From Pararhizobium gei (lineage in GTDB: Bacteria > Pseudomonadota > Alphaproteobacteria > Rhizobiales > Rhizobiaceae): a stretch of 64,000 nt of DNA. Where the stretch lies: positions 3,896,501 through 3,960,500 of the forward strand of contig NZ_CP119409.1 in NCBI RefSeq assembly GCF_029223885.1, written 5' to 3'. Below, in pieces: positions 26,462 to 35,341 of the stretch; position 1 is the stretch's first letter; every line of letters starts with the position of its first letter. The translations under genes were made by a program, and so were the position numbers. Under the pieces are notes generated by a model. That model ran no database searches. It saw only the letters and a program-made list of their open reading frames with translations, and was not told where the DNA came from.

Positions 26462-27895
26462 TCAGGAATGGTAGGCAGCTTCGCCGTGCGAGGAAAGGTC
26501 GAGACCTTCACGCTCGGCTTCGACCGGCACGCGCAGGCCAACGATGACATCGACGATCTTGTAAAGGATCGCCGAACCGATGCCCGACCACAGGACCGTG
26601 ACGATAACGCCCTTAAGCTGTGCCCAGACCTGCGTCGCGGTGCCGGCGTAGCCAGCGGCAAAATCGGCTGTCGAGTAATCGACGATGCCTGCACCGCCGA
26701 GTGCCGGGTTGACAAACACACCGGTGAGCAGCGCACCGACAATGCCGCCGATGCCGTGAACGCCGAAGACGTCTGCCGTGTCGTCATAGCCGAACTTGTT
26801 CTTCACCGTCGAAACGAAGAAGTAGCACAGCGGAGAGACGATGAGACCCATGACGATCGCGCCCATCGGGCCGACGAAGCCGGCTGCAGGCGTGATGACG
26901 ACGAGGCCGGCAACGGCACCCGAAGCAGCACCAAGCATCGATGCCTTGCCGCGGGTAAAGGTTTCAACCAGTGCCCAGGCGATGATGGCGGCAGCCGTGG
27001 CAACAAGCGTGTTGATCATGGCGAGAACCGCATAGGCGTTTGCTTCGAGGTTGGAGCCGGCGTTGAAGCCGAACCAGCCGACCCAGAGAAGCGAGGCGCC
27101 GATCATGGTCATCGTCATGGAGTGCGGAGCCATCATGTCCTTGCCGAAGCCGGTACGCTTGCCGACCATGATCGCGCCCACCAGACCGGCGATGCCGGCA
27201 TTGATGTGAACGACGGTGCCGCCGGCAAAGTCGATCGCGCCGAAGCCGAAGATGAGGCCGGTCGGGCCGTCATAGGCGCTCGGGCCGCCCCAGAACCAGA
27301 CCATGTGAGCGATCGGGAAGTAGACGAAGGTCAGCCACAGGATCGTGAAGAGGATCACGGCCGAGAACTTGATGCGTTCGGCAAAGGCGCCGATGATCAG
27401 GCCGGGGGTGATCGCCGCAAAGGTCATCTGGAAAATGACGAACACCAGTTCGGGAATGGCGACGCCCTTGGAGAAGCTTTCGGCCATGGTCGTCACGTCG
27501 ACGCCCGACAGGAAGACCTTGGAGAAGCCGCCAACGAAGCTGTTCATCGAACCGCCATCGGTGAAGGCCATCGAGTAGCCATAGGTAACCCAGACGATCA
27601 TGCCGACGGCTGCGATCATCATGACCTGCATGAGGACGGACAACATGTTTTTGGTGCGCACGAGGCCACCGTAAAACAGCGCAAGACCGGGGACGGTCAT
27701 CAGGAGAACCAGGATGGTGGAAACCATCATCCAGGTGGTGTCGCCCTTGTCGACGGTCATGGCCGGAGCGGCGGCGGCAACGGCTTCAGCGGCGGCGGGT
27801 GCCGCTTCCTGCGCAAACGCGACAGCCGGGGCGAGGAGTGCTGCGGCTGCAGCGCTCACGCGTCCGAGAGAGTTGGAAAGTTTGAATGAGGACAT
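26462..27895 (-). CDS. amtB: ammonium transporter
   Basis: This 477-residue inner-membrane protein has a cleavable N-terminal signal (ending AVAFAQ) followed by eleven transmembrane helices. Conserved Amt features include VPGLALFYGGLVRTKN, the DFAGGTVVHINAG segment with pore histidine, and HGIGGIVGALLTG with the second pore histidine. It conducts ammonium into the cell and is blocked by GlnK under nitrogen sufficiency. It lies 30 bases after glnK in the same direction and shares its sigma-54 promoter. Confidence 0.95.
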   Translation of the reverse strand: MSSFKLSNSLGRVSAAAAALLAPAVAFAQEAAPAAAEAVAAAAPAMTVDKGDTTWMMVSTILVLLMTVPGLALFYGGLVRTKNMLSVLMQVMMIAAVGMIVWVTYGYSMAFTDGGSMNSFVGGFSKVFLSGVDVTTMAESFSKGVAIPELVFVIFQMTFAAITPGLIIGAFAERIKFSAVILFTILWLTFVYFPIAHMVWFWGGPSAYDGPTGLIFGFGAIDFAGGTVVHINAGIAGLVGAIMVGKRTGFGKDMMAPHSMTMTMIGASLLWVGWFGFNAGSNLEANAYAVLAMINTLVATAAAIIAWALVETFTRGKASMLGAASGAVAGLVVITPAAGFVGPMGAIVMGLIVSPLCYFFVSTVKNKFGYDDTADVFGVHGIGGIVGALLTGVFVNPALGGAGIVDYSTADFAAGYAGTATQVWAQLKGVIVTVLWSGIGSAILYKIVDVIVGLRVPVEAEREGLDLSSHGEAAYHS

Positions 27896-27925
27896 CTGAA
27901 AAATAGCTCCCTGAACGGCCGTGAC

Positions 27926-28282
<357 letters not shown>

Positions 28283-28349
28283 TCATGTTCGGCGCGGCGC
28301 CGTCTCTCCTTGCCGCGGAGCGCAATCCCCCAACGACTGGACTTACCTA

Positions 28350-28365
28350 TTCAAGGCGCGTGCCA
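28350..28365 (-). promoter_or_regulatory. sigma-54 promoter of glnK-amtB
   Basis: On the minus strand TGGCACG-CGCC-TTGAA matches the -24/-12 consensus TGGCACG-N4-TTGCW; only one base of the -12 element differs. The predicted start site is about 75 bases upstream of glnK. glnK-amtB operons are classical NtrC/sigma-54 targets. I did not find a clear NtrC enhancer between here and tesB. Confidence 0.75.
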
Positions 28366-28499
28366 GATTCGGCAGCGGACGCCAAGATCATGAAAAGACA
28401 CGGAAAAGACACATTTTTCCCGGCCCCGGCTAGAAAACCTCCGGAAATCACTGGGATGAAGGATGAAATAATAGGCAAAAATAAAAAAATGGCGTTTAT

Positions 28500-29384
28500 T
28501 TACGCAGTTGCCTTTTTACGGATCAGGCCTTCTTGAGCCACGGAAGCAATCAACACGCCAGACCGATCGAACAGACTGCCCCGCGTCATACCCCGTGCGC
28601 CAAAAGCGCTCGGACTGTCCTGCGTATAGAGAAGCCAGTCGTCCATCCGGCACGGCCGGTGGAACCACATGGCGTGATCAAGGCTGGCCACCTGGAGATC
28701 CCGATCGAAAACCGAGGTGCCATGAGCGTAAAGAGCGGTGTCCAGCAGTGTCATATCGGACAGATAGGCGAGCACCGCCGCCTGAATATGACGTTCGTTC
28801 GGGACGGCACCGACGGCCTTGACCCAGACGTTTTGCACGGGCTCCAGCCTGTCGCGCGAAAAATAATGCTTGAGGGATACGGGCCTGATCTCGATCGGGC
28901 GCGGGCGCTCCCAGTAGCGGCGGATAGCTTCGGGCGCGTTTGCCAGGAACTTCTCCTTGATATCCCGCTCCCCGAGTAGGCTTTCCGGTGGCGCGATGTC
29001 GGGCATCGCGACCTGATGATTGAAGCCCTCCTCGTCGAACTGGAAGGACGCGGACATCGAAAAGATCGCCTTGCCATGCTGGATGGCGACAACCCGGCGC
29101 GTGGCGAAGCTCGATCCGTCCCTTATACGATCGACATCGTAGATGATCGGAACGGCCGGATCGCCCGGACGCATGAAATAGGCATGCAGGGAATGCACAT
29201 AACGGCCTTCGCTGACGGTGCGCTGGGCTGCCACCAGTGCCTGCCCGATGACCTGCCCGCCGAAAACCCGCTGCCAGCCGACCTGCGGCGAACGGCCGCG
29301 GAACAGATTTTCCTCCAGCCTCTCCAGATCCAATGTTTGCAGCAGAGTGTCCATCGGGCTTTGCATGTCTGTGGGGCGCGACAT
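28500..29384 (-). CDS. tesB: acyl-CoA thioesterase II
   Basis: This 294-residue protein consists of two hotdog-fold domains. It hydrolyses medium- and long-chain acyl-CoA to free fatty acid and CoA. Family segments are FRGRSPQVGWQRVFGGQVIGQ, SLHAYFMRPGDP, then LAYLSDMTLLDTA and SLDHAMWFHRP in the second domain, where the conserved Asp, Thr and Gln of the active site lie. The ATG start has GGAGATAG upstream. It is divergent from the UbiH-like gene. Confidence 0.9.
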   Translation of the reverse strand: MSRPTDMQSPMDTLLQTLDLERLEENLFRGRSPQVGWQRVFGGQVIGQALVAAQRTVSEGRYVHSLHAYFMRPGDPAVPIIYDVDRIRDGSSFATRRVVAIQHGKAIFSMSASFQFDEEGFNHQVAMPDIAPPESLLGERDIKEKFLANAPEAIRRYWERPRPIEIRPVSLKHYFSRDRLEPVQNVWVKAVGAVPNERHIQAAVLAYLSDMTLLDTALYAHGTSVFDRDLQVASLDHAMWFHRPCRMDDWLLYTQDSPSAFGARGMTRGSLFDRSGVLIASVAQEGLIRKKATA

Positions 29385-29485
29385 TTCGGCTATCTCCGGA
29401 GGTAGATCAGCGCCGGTGGTAGGAAGGGGCGCAGCAATGCTCTATATAGTGTCGCAGAAATGCTCAAGTCTGACAGGAGAACGGG

Positions 29486-30700
29486 ATGATCGATGTGCTG
29501 ATCGCGGGCGGTGGCTATGTCGGGCTGTCCCTGGCCGTGGCCGTCAAGACGGCAGCGCCCCATCTTGACGTCACCTTGATCGACAGCGCCCCCGAAGCCG
29601 CCTGGAAAAAGGACGAGCGCGCCTCGGCGATCATCGCGGCCGCCTCGCAGATGCTGGGTTCGCTGGGCGTCTGGGAGCGCATCGAGCCGCAGGCCGAACC
29701 GATCCGGCGCATGGTCGTCACCGATTCGAAAGTCGCCGATCCCGTGCGCCCCGTCTTCCTGACCTTTGAGGACGACGCTGTCGAAGGCCGGCCCTTTGCC
29801 CATATGGTGCCCAATGTCGCCCTTGTGGGCGCACTGCGGCAGGCTGCGGAGACACTGGGCATACCTGTTCGCCAGGCTGTTTCAGCCGCCGGTTTCGAGA
29901 CCGGAGATCATGCAGTCTCCCTCACACTGTCAGACGGCGTCGTACTTGAAACACGTCTTCTGGTCGCTTGCGACGGAGTGCGCTCGAAATTGCGCCAGGC
30001 GGCAGGCATCAAGACGGTGGAGTTTGACTATGGTCAGTCCGGCATCGTCACGACGGTGGAGCACGAGCGGCCGCATAACGGAACGGCAGAGGAACATTTC
30101 CTCCCCGCAGGCCCCTTTGCCACCCTGCCCTTGAAAAACAATCGCTCGTCGCTGGTCTGGACGGAGCGGACGCGGGATGCAGCGCAGCTGGTCGCCGGCG
30201 ACGATATGGTGTTCGAGGCGGAACTGGAACGGCGCTTTGGCCACAAGCTCGGAACGTTGAAAGTCGTTGGCGGACGGCGTGCCTTCCCGCTCGGCCTGAC
30301 TCTGGCGCGCGAATTCGTTAAACCGCGTTTCGCCCTTGCCGGCGACGCTGCGCATGGCATTCACCCGATCTCCGGCCAGGGGCTCAATCTCGGCTTCAAG
30401 GACGTAGCGGCGCTTGCCGAAACGATCGTCGATGCTGATCGGCTTGGCCTCGACATCGGCTCGCTGGCCATCCTGGAGCGCTACCAGAACTGGAGGCGCT
30501 TCGATACCTTTCGCATGGGCGTGACGACTGACGTGCTGAACCGGTTGTTTTCCAATGACATCACGCCGGTCAGGGCGCTGAGGGATGTCGGTCTGGGCAT
30601 CGTCGATCGCCTGTCATCGGTGAAATCCTTCTTCATTCACCAGGCGTCGGGACTGGGCGGGCAGGCCGAACCGAAATTGCTGAGTGGACAGCCTATCTGA
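29486..30700 (+). CDS. UbiH/UbiF family FAD-dependent hydroxylase
   Basis: This 404-residue flavoprotein monooxygenase has the N-terminal dinucleotide fold GGGYVGLSLA (residues 8-17), the DG motif in LLVACDGVRSKLR, and the FAD ribityl-binding motif GDAAHGIHPISGQGLNLGFKD near residue 290. These define the UbiH/UbiF/VisC/COQ6 family, which hydroxylates the ubiquinone ring using NADPH and O2. Alphaproteobacteria often have a single broad-specificity member (UbiL-like), so the exact ring position is unknown. The start has AGGAG upstream. Confidence 0.85.
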   Translation: MIDVLIAGGGYVGLSLAVAVKTAAPHLDVTLIDSAPEAAWKKDERASAIIAAASQMLGSLGVWERIEPQAEPIRRMVVTDSKVADPVRPVFLTFEDDAVEGRPFAHMVPNVALVGALRQAAETLGIPVRQAVSAAGFETGDHAVSLTLSDGVVLETRLLVACDGVRSKLRQAAGIKTVEFDYGQSGIVTTVEHERPHNGTAEEHFLPAGPFATLPLKNNRSSLVWTERTRDAAQLVAGDDMVFEAELERRFGHKLGTLKVVGGRRAFPLGLTLAREFVKPRFALAGDAAHGIHPISGQGLNLGFKDVAALAETIVDADRLGLDIGSLAILERYQNWRRFDTFRMGVTTDVLNRLFSNDITPVRALRDVGLGIVDRLSSVKSFFIHQASGLGGQAEPKLLSGQPI

Positions 30701-30702
30701 CG

Positions 30703-31095
30703 TCACATCCACCGCAAGTTCTCAATCCGGTAGACGATCAGATCCCACAGCCAGCCTGGGGCCTCGTCAACGATGGCCGTAAAGCCCTCCCAAAGGCCGG
30801 GATAGGAGAAAAGGGCCGCAAGGCCGGTCGGCACTGTCCAGGTACAGGCAATCCGCAGATTTTTTATGCTGAAGAACTCGTAGAACCCGTCTTCGTCATA
30901 TTCGGTTCCGGCAACCATATCCCAAAAACCGTAATTGCTGCTGAGCATGTCATCGATGATATGTTCACGCCAGAACAGGCCGCCCCCGGAATGGAAACGG
31001 TCCGGCATGAAATTGAATGAGGACCGGAAAATGTGGCAGATCGCGCTCAGCAGAACCAGCACGAGCACGGCGACGACAAGGTACCAGGCGATCAT
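30703..31095 (-). CDS. small membrane-anchored hypothetical protein
   Basis: I do not recognise this 130-residue protein. It has an N-terminal transmembrane anchor (about residues 4-22, VVAVLVLVLLSAICHIF) and a soluble part rich in aromatic residues (eleven Trp or Tyr in the last 70). The ATG has a GGGGAGCG ribosome binding site. It is the last gene of a possible minus-strand cluster with the Trm112, Lon-N and CnoX genes. It ends three bases from the UbiH-like gene on the other strand. Confidence 0.6.
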   Translation of the reverse strand: MIAWYLVVAVLVLVLLSAICHIFRSSFNFMPDRFHSGGGLFWREHIIDDMLSSNYGFWDMVAGTEYDEDGFYEFFSIKNLRIACTWTVPTGLAALFSYPGLWEGFTAIVDEAPGWLWDLIVYRIENLRWM

Positions 31096-31191
31096 GGCGC
31101 TCCCCGCGAATGGCTTAAGCCTCGGCGGAAACGTGTATACCCTATTGATTGAGAGTGCGTAAAACCCTCCAAAAAAGGCGCAAAATCACGC

Positions 31192-31383
31192 TCAATCTTC
31201 GATTTTGCGTGCTTCGGAGATCAACATGATCGGAATGCCGTCGCGGATCGGATACGCAAGACGGGCCTTCTCGGAAATCAGTTCGTTGTCGGTGGCGTGG
31301 TAGCTGAGGCGACCCTTGGTCAGCGGACATACCAGCAATTCGAGGAGTTTCGGATCGACGCGGCTGGTTCTGTCTTCCATCAT
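31192..31383 (-). CDS. Trm112 family protein
   Basis: This is a 63-residue protein with the UPF0434/Trm112 pattern: [14 protein letters not shown], then [15 protein letters not shown]. In eukaryotes and archaea Trm112 activates tRNA, rRNA and release-factor methyltransferases; in bacteria the role is not settled. It starts six bases after the Lon N-domain gene, so the two are translated from one message. Two adjacent ATG codons (31383, 31380) are both possible starts. Confidence 0.85.
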   Translation of the reverse strand: MMEDRTSRVDPKLLELLVCPLTKGRLSYHATDNELISEKARLAYPIRDGIPIMLISEARKIED

Positions 31384-31389
31384 TCCCGC

Positions 31390-32070
31390 CTATTGCAGCA
31401 TGGTTTCAATATCGCCGAAATTTCGTGCAAGCACGATCTCTGTAATGGCGATCAGCGTTTCGGCGCGGGTCTTGAGGTCCGGAGCCTCGAGCAGCGCCTG
31501 CTTCTCCGCGGGACCGTAGGGCGACATCATCGCCATGGAATTGACGAGTGTGGAATTGCTCGCCCGTTCGACGCTTTCCCAGTCTGCTTCCAGCTTGTTG
31601 GCTTCGAGATAGGCCTTGAAAGCGGCGAGAAGCGCCCGGCGATCGACCTGTGCCTCATCGTCCGGCTCCATGAGATCGGTGGCGAAAGGCGCAATGTGAA
31701 AATTGCGGTAGCCCTTGGTGGCAGGCAGTTCGTTAAACAACCGGAAACGGCAGATCCCGGTCAAAGAAGCCAGATAGCGGCCGTCCTCCATTTCCGCAAA
31801 GGATGTAATCCGGCCAACGCACCCGACTTGGCAGAGCGCCTGGACATGCGCCTGCCCGGCTTCTTCGCGCGCCTCCCCGAAAAACGGCTGAATCATTCCG
31901 ATCAGACGGTTTCCCGCCAGCGCGTCGTCGAACATGGCGAGATAGCGCGGCTCGAAGATATTGAGCGGCAGCTGCGAACCAGGAAGCAGGAGCACGCCCG
32001 TCAACGGAAATACCGGGAGCGTTTCCGGCAAATCCTGCGGCTTGAGATAACGTGCATTTCCAACTTGCAT
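31390..32070 (-). CDS. Lon N-terminal (substrate-binding) domain protein
   Basis: This 226-residue protein consists of a Lon substrate-binding domain alone: LPVFPLTGVLLLPGSQLPLNIFEPRY, MIQPFFG, QVGCVGRITSF, GICRFRLFNELP. It has neither the AAA+ nor the Ser-Lys protease domain of Lon. It is widely conserved in alphaproteobacteria without a proven function and may bind substrates for a partner protease or chaperone. The start is either the ATG at 32070 or a GTG four codons earlier; neither has a strong ribosome binding site. It sits between cnoX-like and trm112 genes. Confidence 0.85.
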   Translation of the reverse strand: MQVGNARYLKPQDLPETLPVFPLTGVLLLPGSQLPLNIFEPRYLAMFDDALAGNRLIGMIQPFFGEAREEAGQAHVQALCQVGCVGRITSFAEMEDGRYLASLTGICRFRLFNELPATKGYRNFHIAPFATDLMEPDDEAQVDRRALLAAFKAYLEANKLEADWESVERASNSTLVNSMAMMSPYGPAEKQALLEAPDLKTRAETLIAITEIVLARNFGDIETMLQ

Positions 32071-32184
32071 GTGCGAATACACCCCGTCGCTGCCGGCCGC
32101 TTTCTTATGATTTACAGTTTTGCGGCCTATCGAGAAGAGATGGTGCTCAGTCTGAAAATCTCAAGAGAGCGCAGTCGACTGGCG

Positions 32185-33162
32185 CTATGAGAACAGGATC
32201 GACGACAATTTGCGGCGCGCCGATAGCGTTGCCGGATCCATAGGCCCCCAAACCTCGAAGAACTGCAAGAGCTCGCGCCGCGCGCCGTCATCCTCGAAGG
32301 CCCGGTCGCGTTTCATCACAGTCAAAAGATGATCCGCCGCTGCTTGCCTGTCGCCTTCGACATTGCGGATCTTGGCAAGCTTGATACGGGCTGCATGATC
32401 GTCGGGATTGGCTGCAAGCGCCCGTTCGAGCGCCTCCGGATCGCCAAGCTTGCGGGCTTCCTCGATCTGGTCGATTTTCTTCAGCGCCGCCACGATACCG
32501 GCATCTTTCGCCAAAGCCTCGTGCAAGCCAGTCAGAACCTCACGCGCTTGCTCGATATCCCCCATGGAGATCAGGCAATTGGCAAGGCCTGCAAGCGCGG
32601 CTGCATTCTCGGGCTCGGCCTGCAGAACGGCGCTAAAAAGGCCGGCCGCATTCTCCAGATCTCCTTGATCGACCAAAGTCTTGGCTTCGGCGAGCGCCGC
32701 TTCGATCTCGGCTGCCTGATCATCCACGGCGGGGCCGGCGATCTTGTCGATAAACTGACGAATCTGGCTTTCCGGCACCGCGCCCATGAAACCATCGACC
32801 GGGCGGCCATTCGAGAAAGCAATCACGGCCGGGATCGACTGGATACCGAGCTGGCCTGCAATCGAAGGGTGATCGTCGATATTCATTTTGACGAGTTTGA
32901 CACGCCCCTTGGCCTCGGTGACGACCTTCTCGATGACCGGGGTCAACTGCTTGCAAGGACCGCACCAGGGCGCCCAGAAATCAACCAGAACCGGCTGATG
33001 GCGCGACGCCTCTAGCACGTCTTTGGTAAAATTCGCCGTCGTGGTTTCCTTGATCAGGTCGCCGGCAGGAACTGGCGCAGCGACCGGCGTGCTGCCGTAG
33101 CTTGCTGCCCCGGACATCTGGTTGCCGTAGGATACTGCGTAAGGGTTGTCACCGGCGCTCAT
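32185..33162 (-). CDS. thioredoxin-TPR chaperone (CnoX-like)
   Basis: This 325-residue protein has a short variable N terminus, a thioredoxin domain with the redox-active WCGPC (residues 66-70), and a C-terminal TPR-like domain. This is CnoX/YbbN. In E. coli the site lacks one Cys and the protein acts as a holdase; this one keeps both, as in other alphaproteobacteria, so it may also reduce disulfides. It protects proteins from aggregation under oxidative (hypochlorous acid) stress and hands them to GroEL. The start at 33162 is the second of two ATGs and has AAGGAG at ideal spacing. Confidence 0.9.
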   Translation of the reverse strand: MSAGDNPYAVSYGNQMSGAASYGSTPVAAPVPAGDLIKETTTANFTKDVLEASRHQPVLVDFWAPWCGPCKQLTPVIEKVVTEAKGRVKLVKMNIDDHPSIAGQLGIQSIPAVIAFSNGRPVDGFMGAVPESQIRQFIDKIAGPAVDDQAAEIEAALAEAKTLVDQGDLENAAGLFSAVLQAEPENAAALAGLANCLISMGDIEQAREVLTGLHEALAKDAGIVAALKKIDQIEEARKLGDPEALERALAANPDDHAARIKLAKIRNVEGDRQAAADHLLTVMKRDRAFEDDGARRELLQFFEVWGPMDPATLSARRKLSSILFS

Positions 33163-33220
33163 CATCTCTCCTTGCGGACGATATTGGTCTGTCTGACTGT
33201 TTCCCGCCAAAGATCGTATG

Positions 33221-33745
33221 TCAGGCCGTCACTTTCAAGACAAGCGGTTCGTGTCCGGTCGCTTCGATAAAGCGCATCAGGTCTTTCGAGGCGATCGACG
33301 TCGTCGCATCGTTCGACAGCGGATGACAGTTGACGATCTCGTCCTTCATCAGGTCTTCATCGATGATGATCCTCACATTTCCACCCATATCGTTGATGAC
33401 CCCGAAAGCCGTGACCGCGCCGGGGATGACGCCCAGATATTCCATCAGCTTCTCCGGCTTGCCAAAGGACACCTTGCTGGCCGCGCCGATGATCGTGTGC
33501 ACGGTCTTCAGGTCCACGGTCGCATGCTCCTCGACGGTCAGAAGGAAATAATTGTCCTTCTTGTCTTTCACGAAGAGGTTCTTGGTATGCCCGCCGGGAA
33601 TTTCGTCTCGCAGAGCGACCGATTCGGCGACCGTGAAGACGGGTTCATGGCGCTTGGTCGTGTGGGGTATGCCAAGGCTGTCGAGAAACTGGAACAGGTC
33701 CTCCTGTGTTTTCGGCGGCAGGCCGGCTGCTGGCATGTCGGTCAT
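33221..33745 (-). CDS. YbaK/ProX-type aminoacyl-tRNA deacylase
   Basis: This 174-residue protein has the YbaK/ProRS INS-like editing domain: FQFLDSLGIPHTTKRHEPVFTVAES, GGHTKNLFVKDKKDNYFLL, and the catalytic-site segment with GVINDMGGNVRIIIDEDLM. The family (ProXp-ala, PrdX) removes alanine wrongly charged onto tRNA-Pro. The start at 33745 has a GAAGGAATCGCC site; the longer frame to 33802 is rejected. It opens a minus-strand group that continues with cnoX-like, Lon-N and trm112 genes. Confidence 0.85.
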   Translation of the reverse strand: MTDMPAAGLPPKTQEDLFQFLDSLGIPHTTKRHEPVFTVAESVALRDEIPGGHTKNLFVKDKKDNYFLLTVEEHATVDLKTVHTIIGAASKVSFGKPEKLMEYLGVIPGAVTAFGVINDMGGNVRIIIDEDLMKDEIVNCHPLSNDATTSIASKDLMRFIEATGHEPLVLKVTA

Positions 33746-33893
33746 GGCGATTCCTTCCTTCTCATCTCCTTTTCCCTTACGGCGAAGGGCAGACAAGCGC
33801 AATATTCGTCATGCCACGCCCGGCAAAACGCCTTGTTTTCAGTGGCTTGCGCCTTGCTCTCCAAAATTTCTTCCATCCTGCGTCATTTCCCTG

Positions 33894-33922
33894 TTGCATT
33901 TGGGAAATGGCTGGGCCATATA
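33894..33922 (+). promoter_or_regulatory. candidate promoter of tRNA-Gly
   Basis: TTGCAT and CATATA are separated by 17 bases and would start transcription about 55 bases upstream of the mature tRNA. The -10 element is only partly consensus. Confidence 0.35.
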
Positions 33923-33983
33923 GCGCCCGTCGCCACAACACAGCGAACTTCGGCCACCGACTACCCCAGGCCGTCGACAATGA

Positions 33984-34058
33984 GCGGGTGTAGCTCAGGG
34001 GTAGAGCACAACCTTGCCAAGGTTGGGGTCGGGCGTTCGAATCGCCTCACCCGCTCCA
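33984..34058 (+). tRNA. tRNA-Gly (GCC)
   Basis: The acceptor stem GCGGGTG pairs with CACCCGC. The D arm is TAGCTCAGGGGTAGAGCA, the anticodon loop CTTGCCAAG has anticodon GCC, and the T arm GGGCGTTCGAATCGCC is intact. The discriminator base is T and the CCA end is encoded. The 75-nt length is normal. Confidence 0.98.
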
Positions 34059-34153
34059 TTTTCTTCAAAGATTTCATGCCACGCGTGCGAAGGGCTGGGT
34101 AGCCATGCTTGCTACACGATCAATATCGTAAACAGCCGCCTCTTGCGTCGAGC

Positions 34154-34193
34154 ATCCTTCCATAGACCGGCTTCGCTGGGTCTATGGAAGGAT
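34154..34193. terminator. 15-bp inverted repeat, likely bidirectional terminator
   Basis: ATCCTTCCATAGACC and GGTCTATGGAAGGAT form a perfect 15-bp stem around a ten-base loop. It lies 18 bases past the galM stop and about 95 bases past tRNA-Gly. A CGTTCTTT run follows on the plus strand only, so termination is stronger in that direction. Confidence 0.6.
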
Positions 34194-34210
34194 CGTTCTT
34201 TGCCATAACC

Positions 34211-35227
34211 TCAGTTGCGGCTGAAGACATAGTCCGTTTCCTGCCGCAGGGTCTCTCCCGGGCGCAGCACGGCCTGCGGAAAATTCGCATGGTTGACCGC
34301 ATCCGGCCAGATCTGCGTTTCCAGGCAGAAGCCGGCGAAAGGGCCATAGCGGCGGCCGTCGAGGCCTGGAACACCCACATTCACCTTGAAGCCGGTATAG
34401 AACTGGACCCCGGGCTCCGTCGTGCGAACTTCCAGCGATACCCCGGAATTCACACTGCGGACCAGCGCCACCGATTGTTTCGGACCACGTGCATCCGCAA
34501 GGCAGAAATTATGGTCATAGCCGATCCTGTCCCCTTCCATCTGACGGCGAAGCGGCGTCATGGCGCGCAGATCGAAGACCGTACCGTCAACCGGGCGGAT
34601 CTCACCTGTGGGAACCTGCCGTTCATCCGTCGGCAGATAGTGGCTGGCGGCAATCATGGCGTCGTGGCCCAGCGCATCGGCCGTGCCATCGAGGTTGAAA
34701 TAGCTGTGCTGGCAGACATTGCAGATGGTGGCGCGGTCAGCAGTGCTTTCGTAAGCGACAGCAAGGACGCCGCCCTCAAAAAGCGTGTAGGTACAGGTTA
34801 TGGTGCAATTGCCAGGATAGCCGGCGCGGCCATCGGGATCGACGATCTGAAGCACGACCCGGTCTTGCGCCTGTTCGACGACGCTCCATAAACGCTTGGC
34901 AATGCCATCGCTACCGCCGTGCAGATGAGTGACGCCCTTTTCATTGAGTTCCAGTTGAAAGGTTTCACCGTCGATTGCGAAGCGTCCGCCGCCGATGCGA
35001 TTCGCATTGCGGCCGGGCGTCGCGCCGAAATAAGGGGAGTGGGCGAGATAGTCGGCCAGATTTTCGAAACCGAGGACGAGGGGAGCCTTGTGACCATCAA
35101 GGCGCAGATCCTGGATCACCGAGCCCCATGTGAGAATATGAGCCGTCAGCCCGCCGCCTTGTAAGACAAGACGGTGCACCGGTTCGCCGGATGGCAGGTG
35201 GCCAAAGATCTCATTTTCTATCTGCAC
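34211..35227 (-). CDS. galM: aldose 1-epimerase
   Basis: This 338-residue protein interconverts alpha and beta anomers of aldoses such as galactose. Family features seen are ATPGRNANRIGGGRF, GVTHLHGG, the catalytic His in CQHSYFNLDG, YDHNFCL and the catalytic Glu in GFCLETQIWPDAVNH. I start it at the GTG at 35227 because GGAGG lies eight bases upstream and this gives the usual family length; an ATG at 35272 has no ribosome binding site and adds an unrelated extension. Confidence 0.9.
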   Translation of the reverse strand: MQIENEIFGHLPSGEPVHRLVLQGGGLTAHILTWGSVIQDLRLDGHKAPLVLGFENLADYLAHSPYFGATPGRNANRIGGGRFAIDGETFQLELNEKGVTHLHGGSDGIAKRLWSVVEQAQDRVVLQIVDPDGRAGYPGNCTITCTYTLFEGGVLAVAYESTADRATICNVCQHSYFNLDGTADALGHDAMIAASHYLPTDERQVPTGEIRPVDGTVFDLRAMTPLRRQMEGDRIGYDHNFCLADARGPKQSVALVRSVNSGVSLEVRTTEPGVQFYTGFKVNVGVPGLDGRRYGPFAGFCLETQIWPDAVNHANFPQAVLRPGETLRQETDYVFSRN

Positions 35228-35341
35228 GGCGTTTTCCTCCACTGCCCTGTTGCGGGCGGCAAACTGCTTCATTTCCGGCAGGGCGGCAACTGTAAAGTCA
35301 TTGAGACCGCACCGGCGTTTTCACGACGGCCGACGGTTCGG

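Noticed and set aside
26315..27889. Long open frame opposite amtB
   Set aside because: It is the antisense of a well-conserved gene in a GC-rich genome, with His/Asp/Gly-rich text and no family features.
28400..28499. NtrC enhancer for glnK
   Set aside because: No TGCACC-N5-GGTGCA-like palindrome is present.
33984..34193. tRNA-Gly as an integration site
   Set aside because: No integrase, no direct repeat of the tRNA end and core genes follow.
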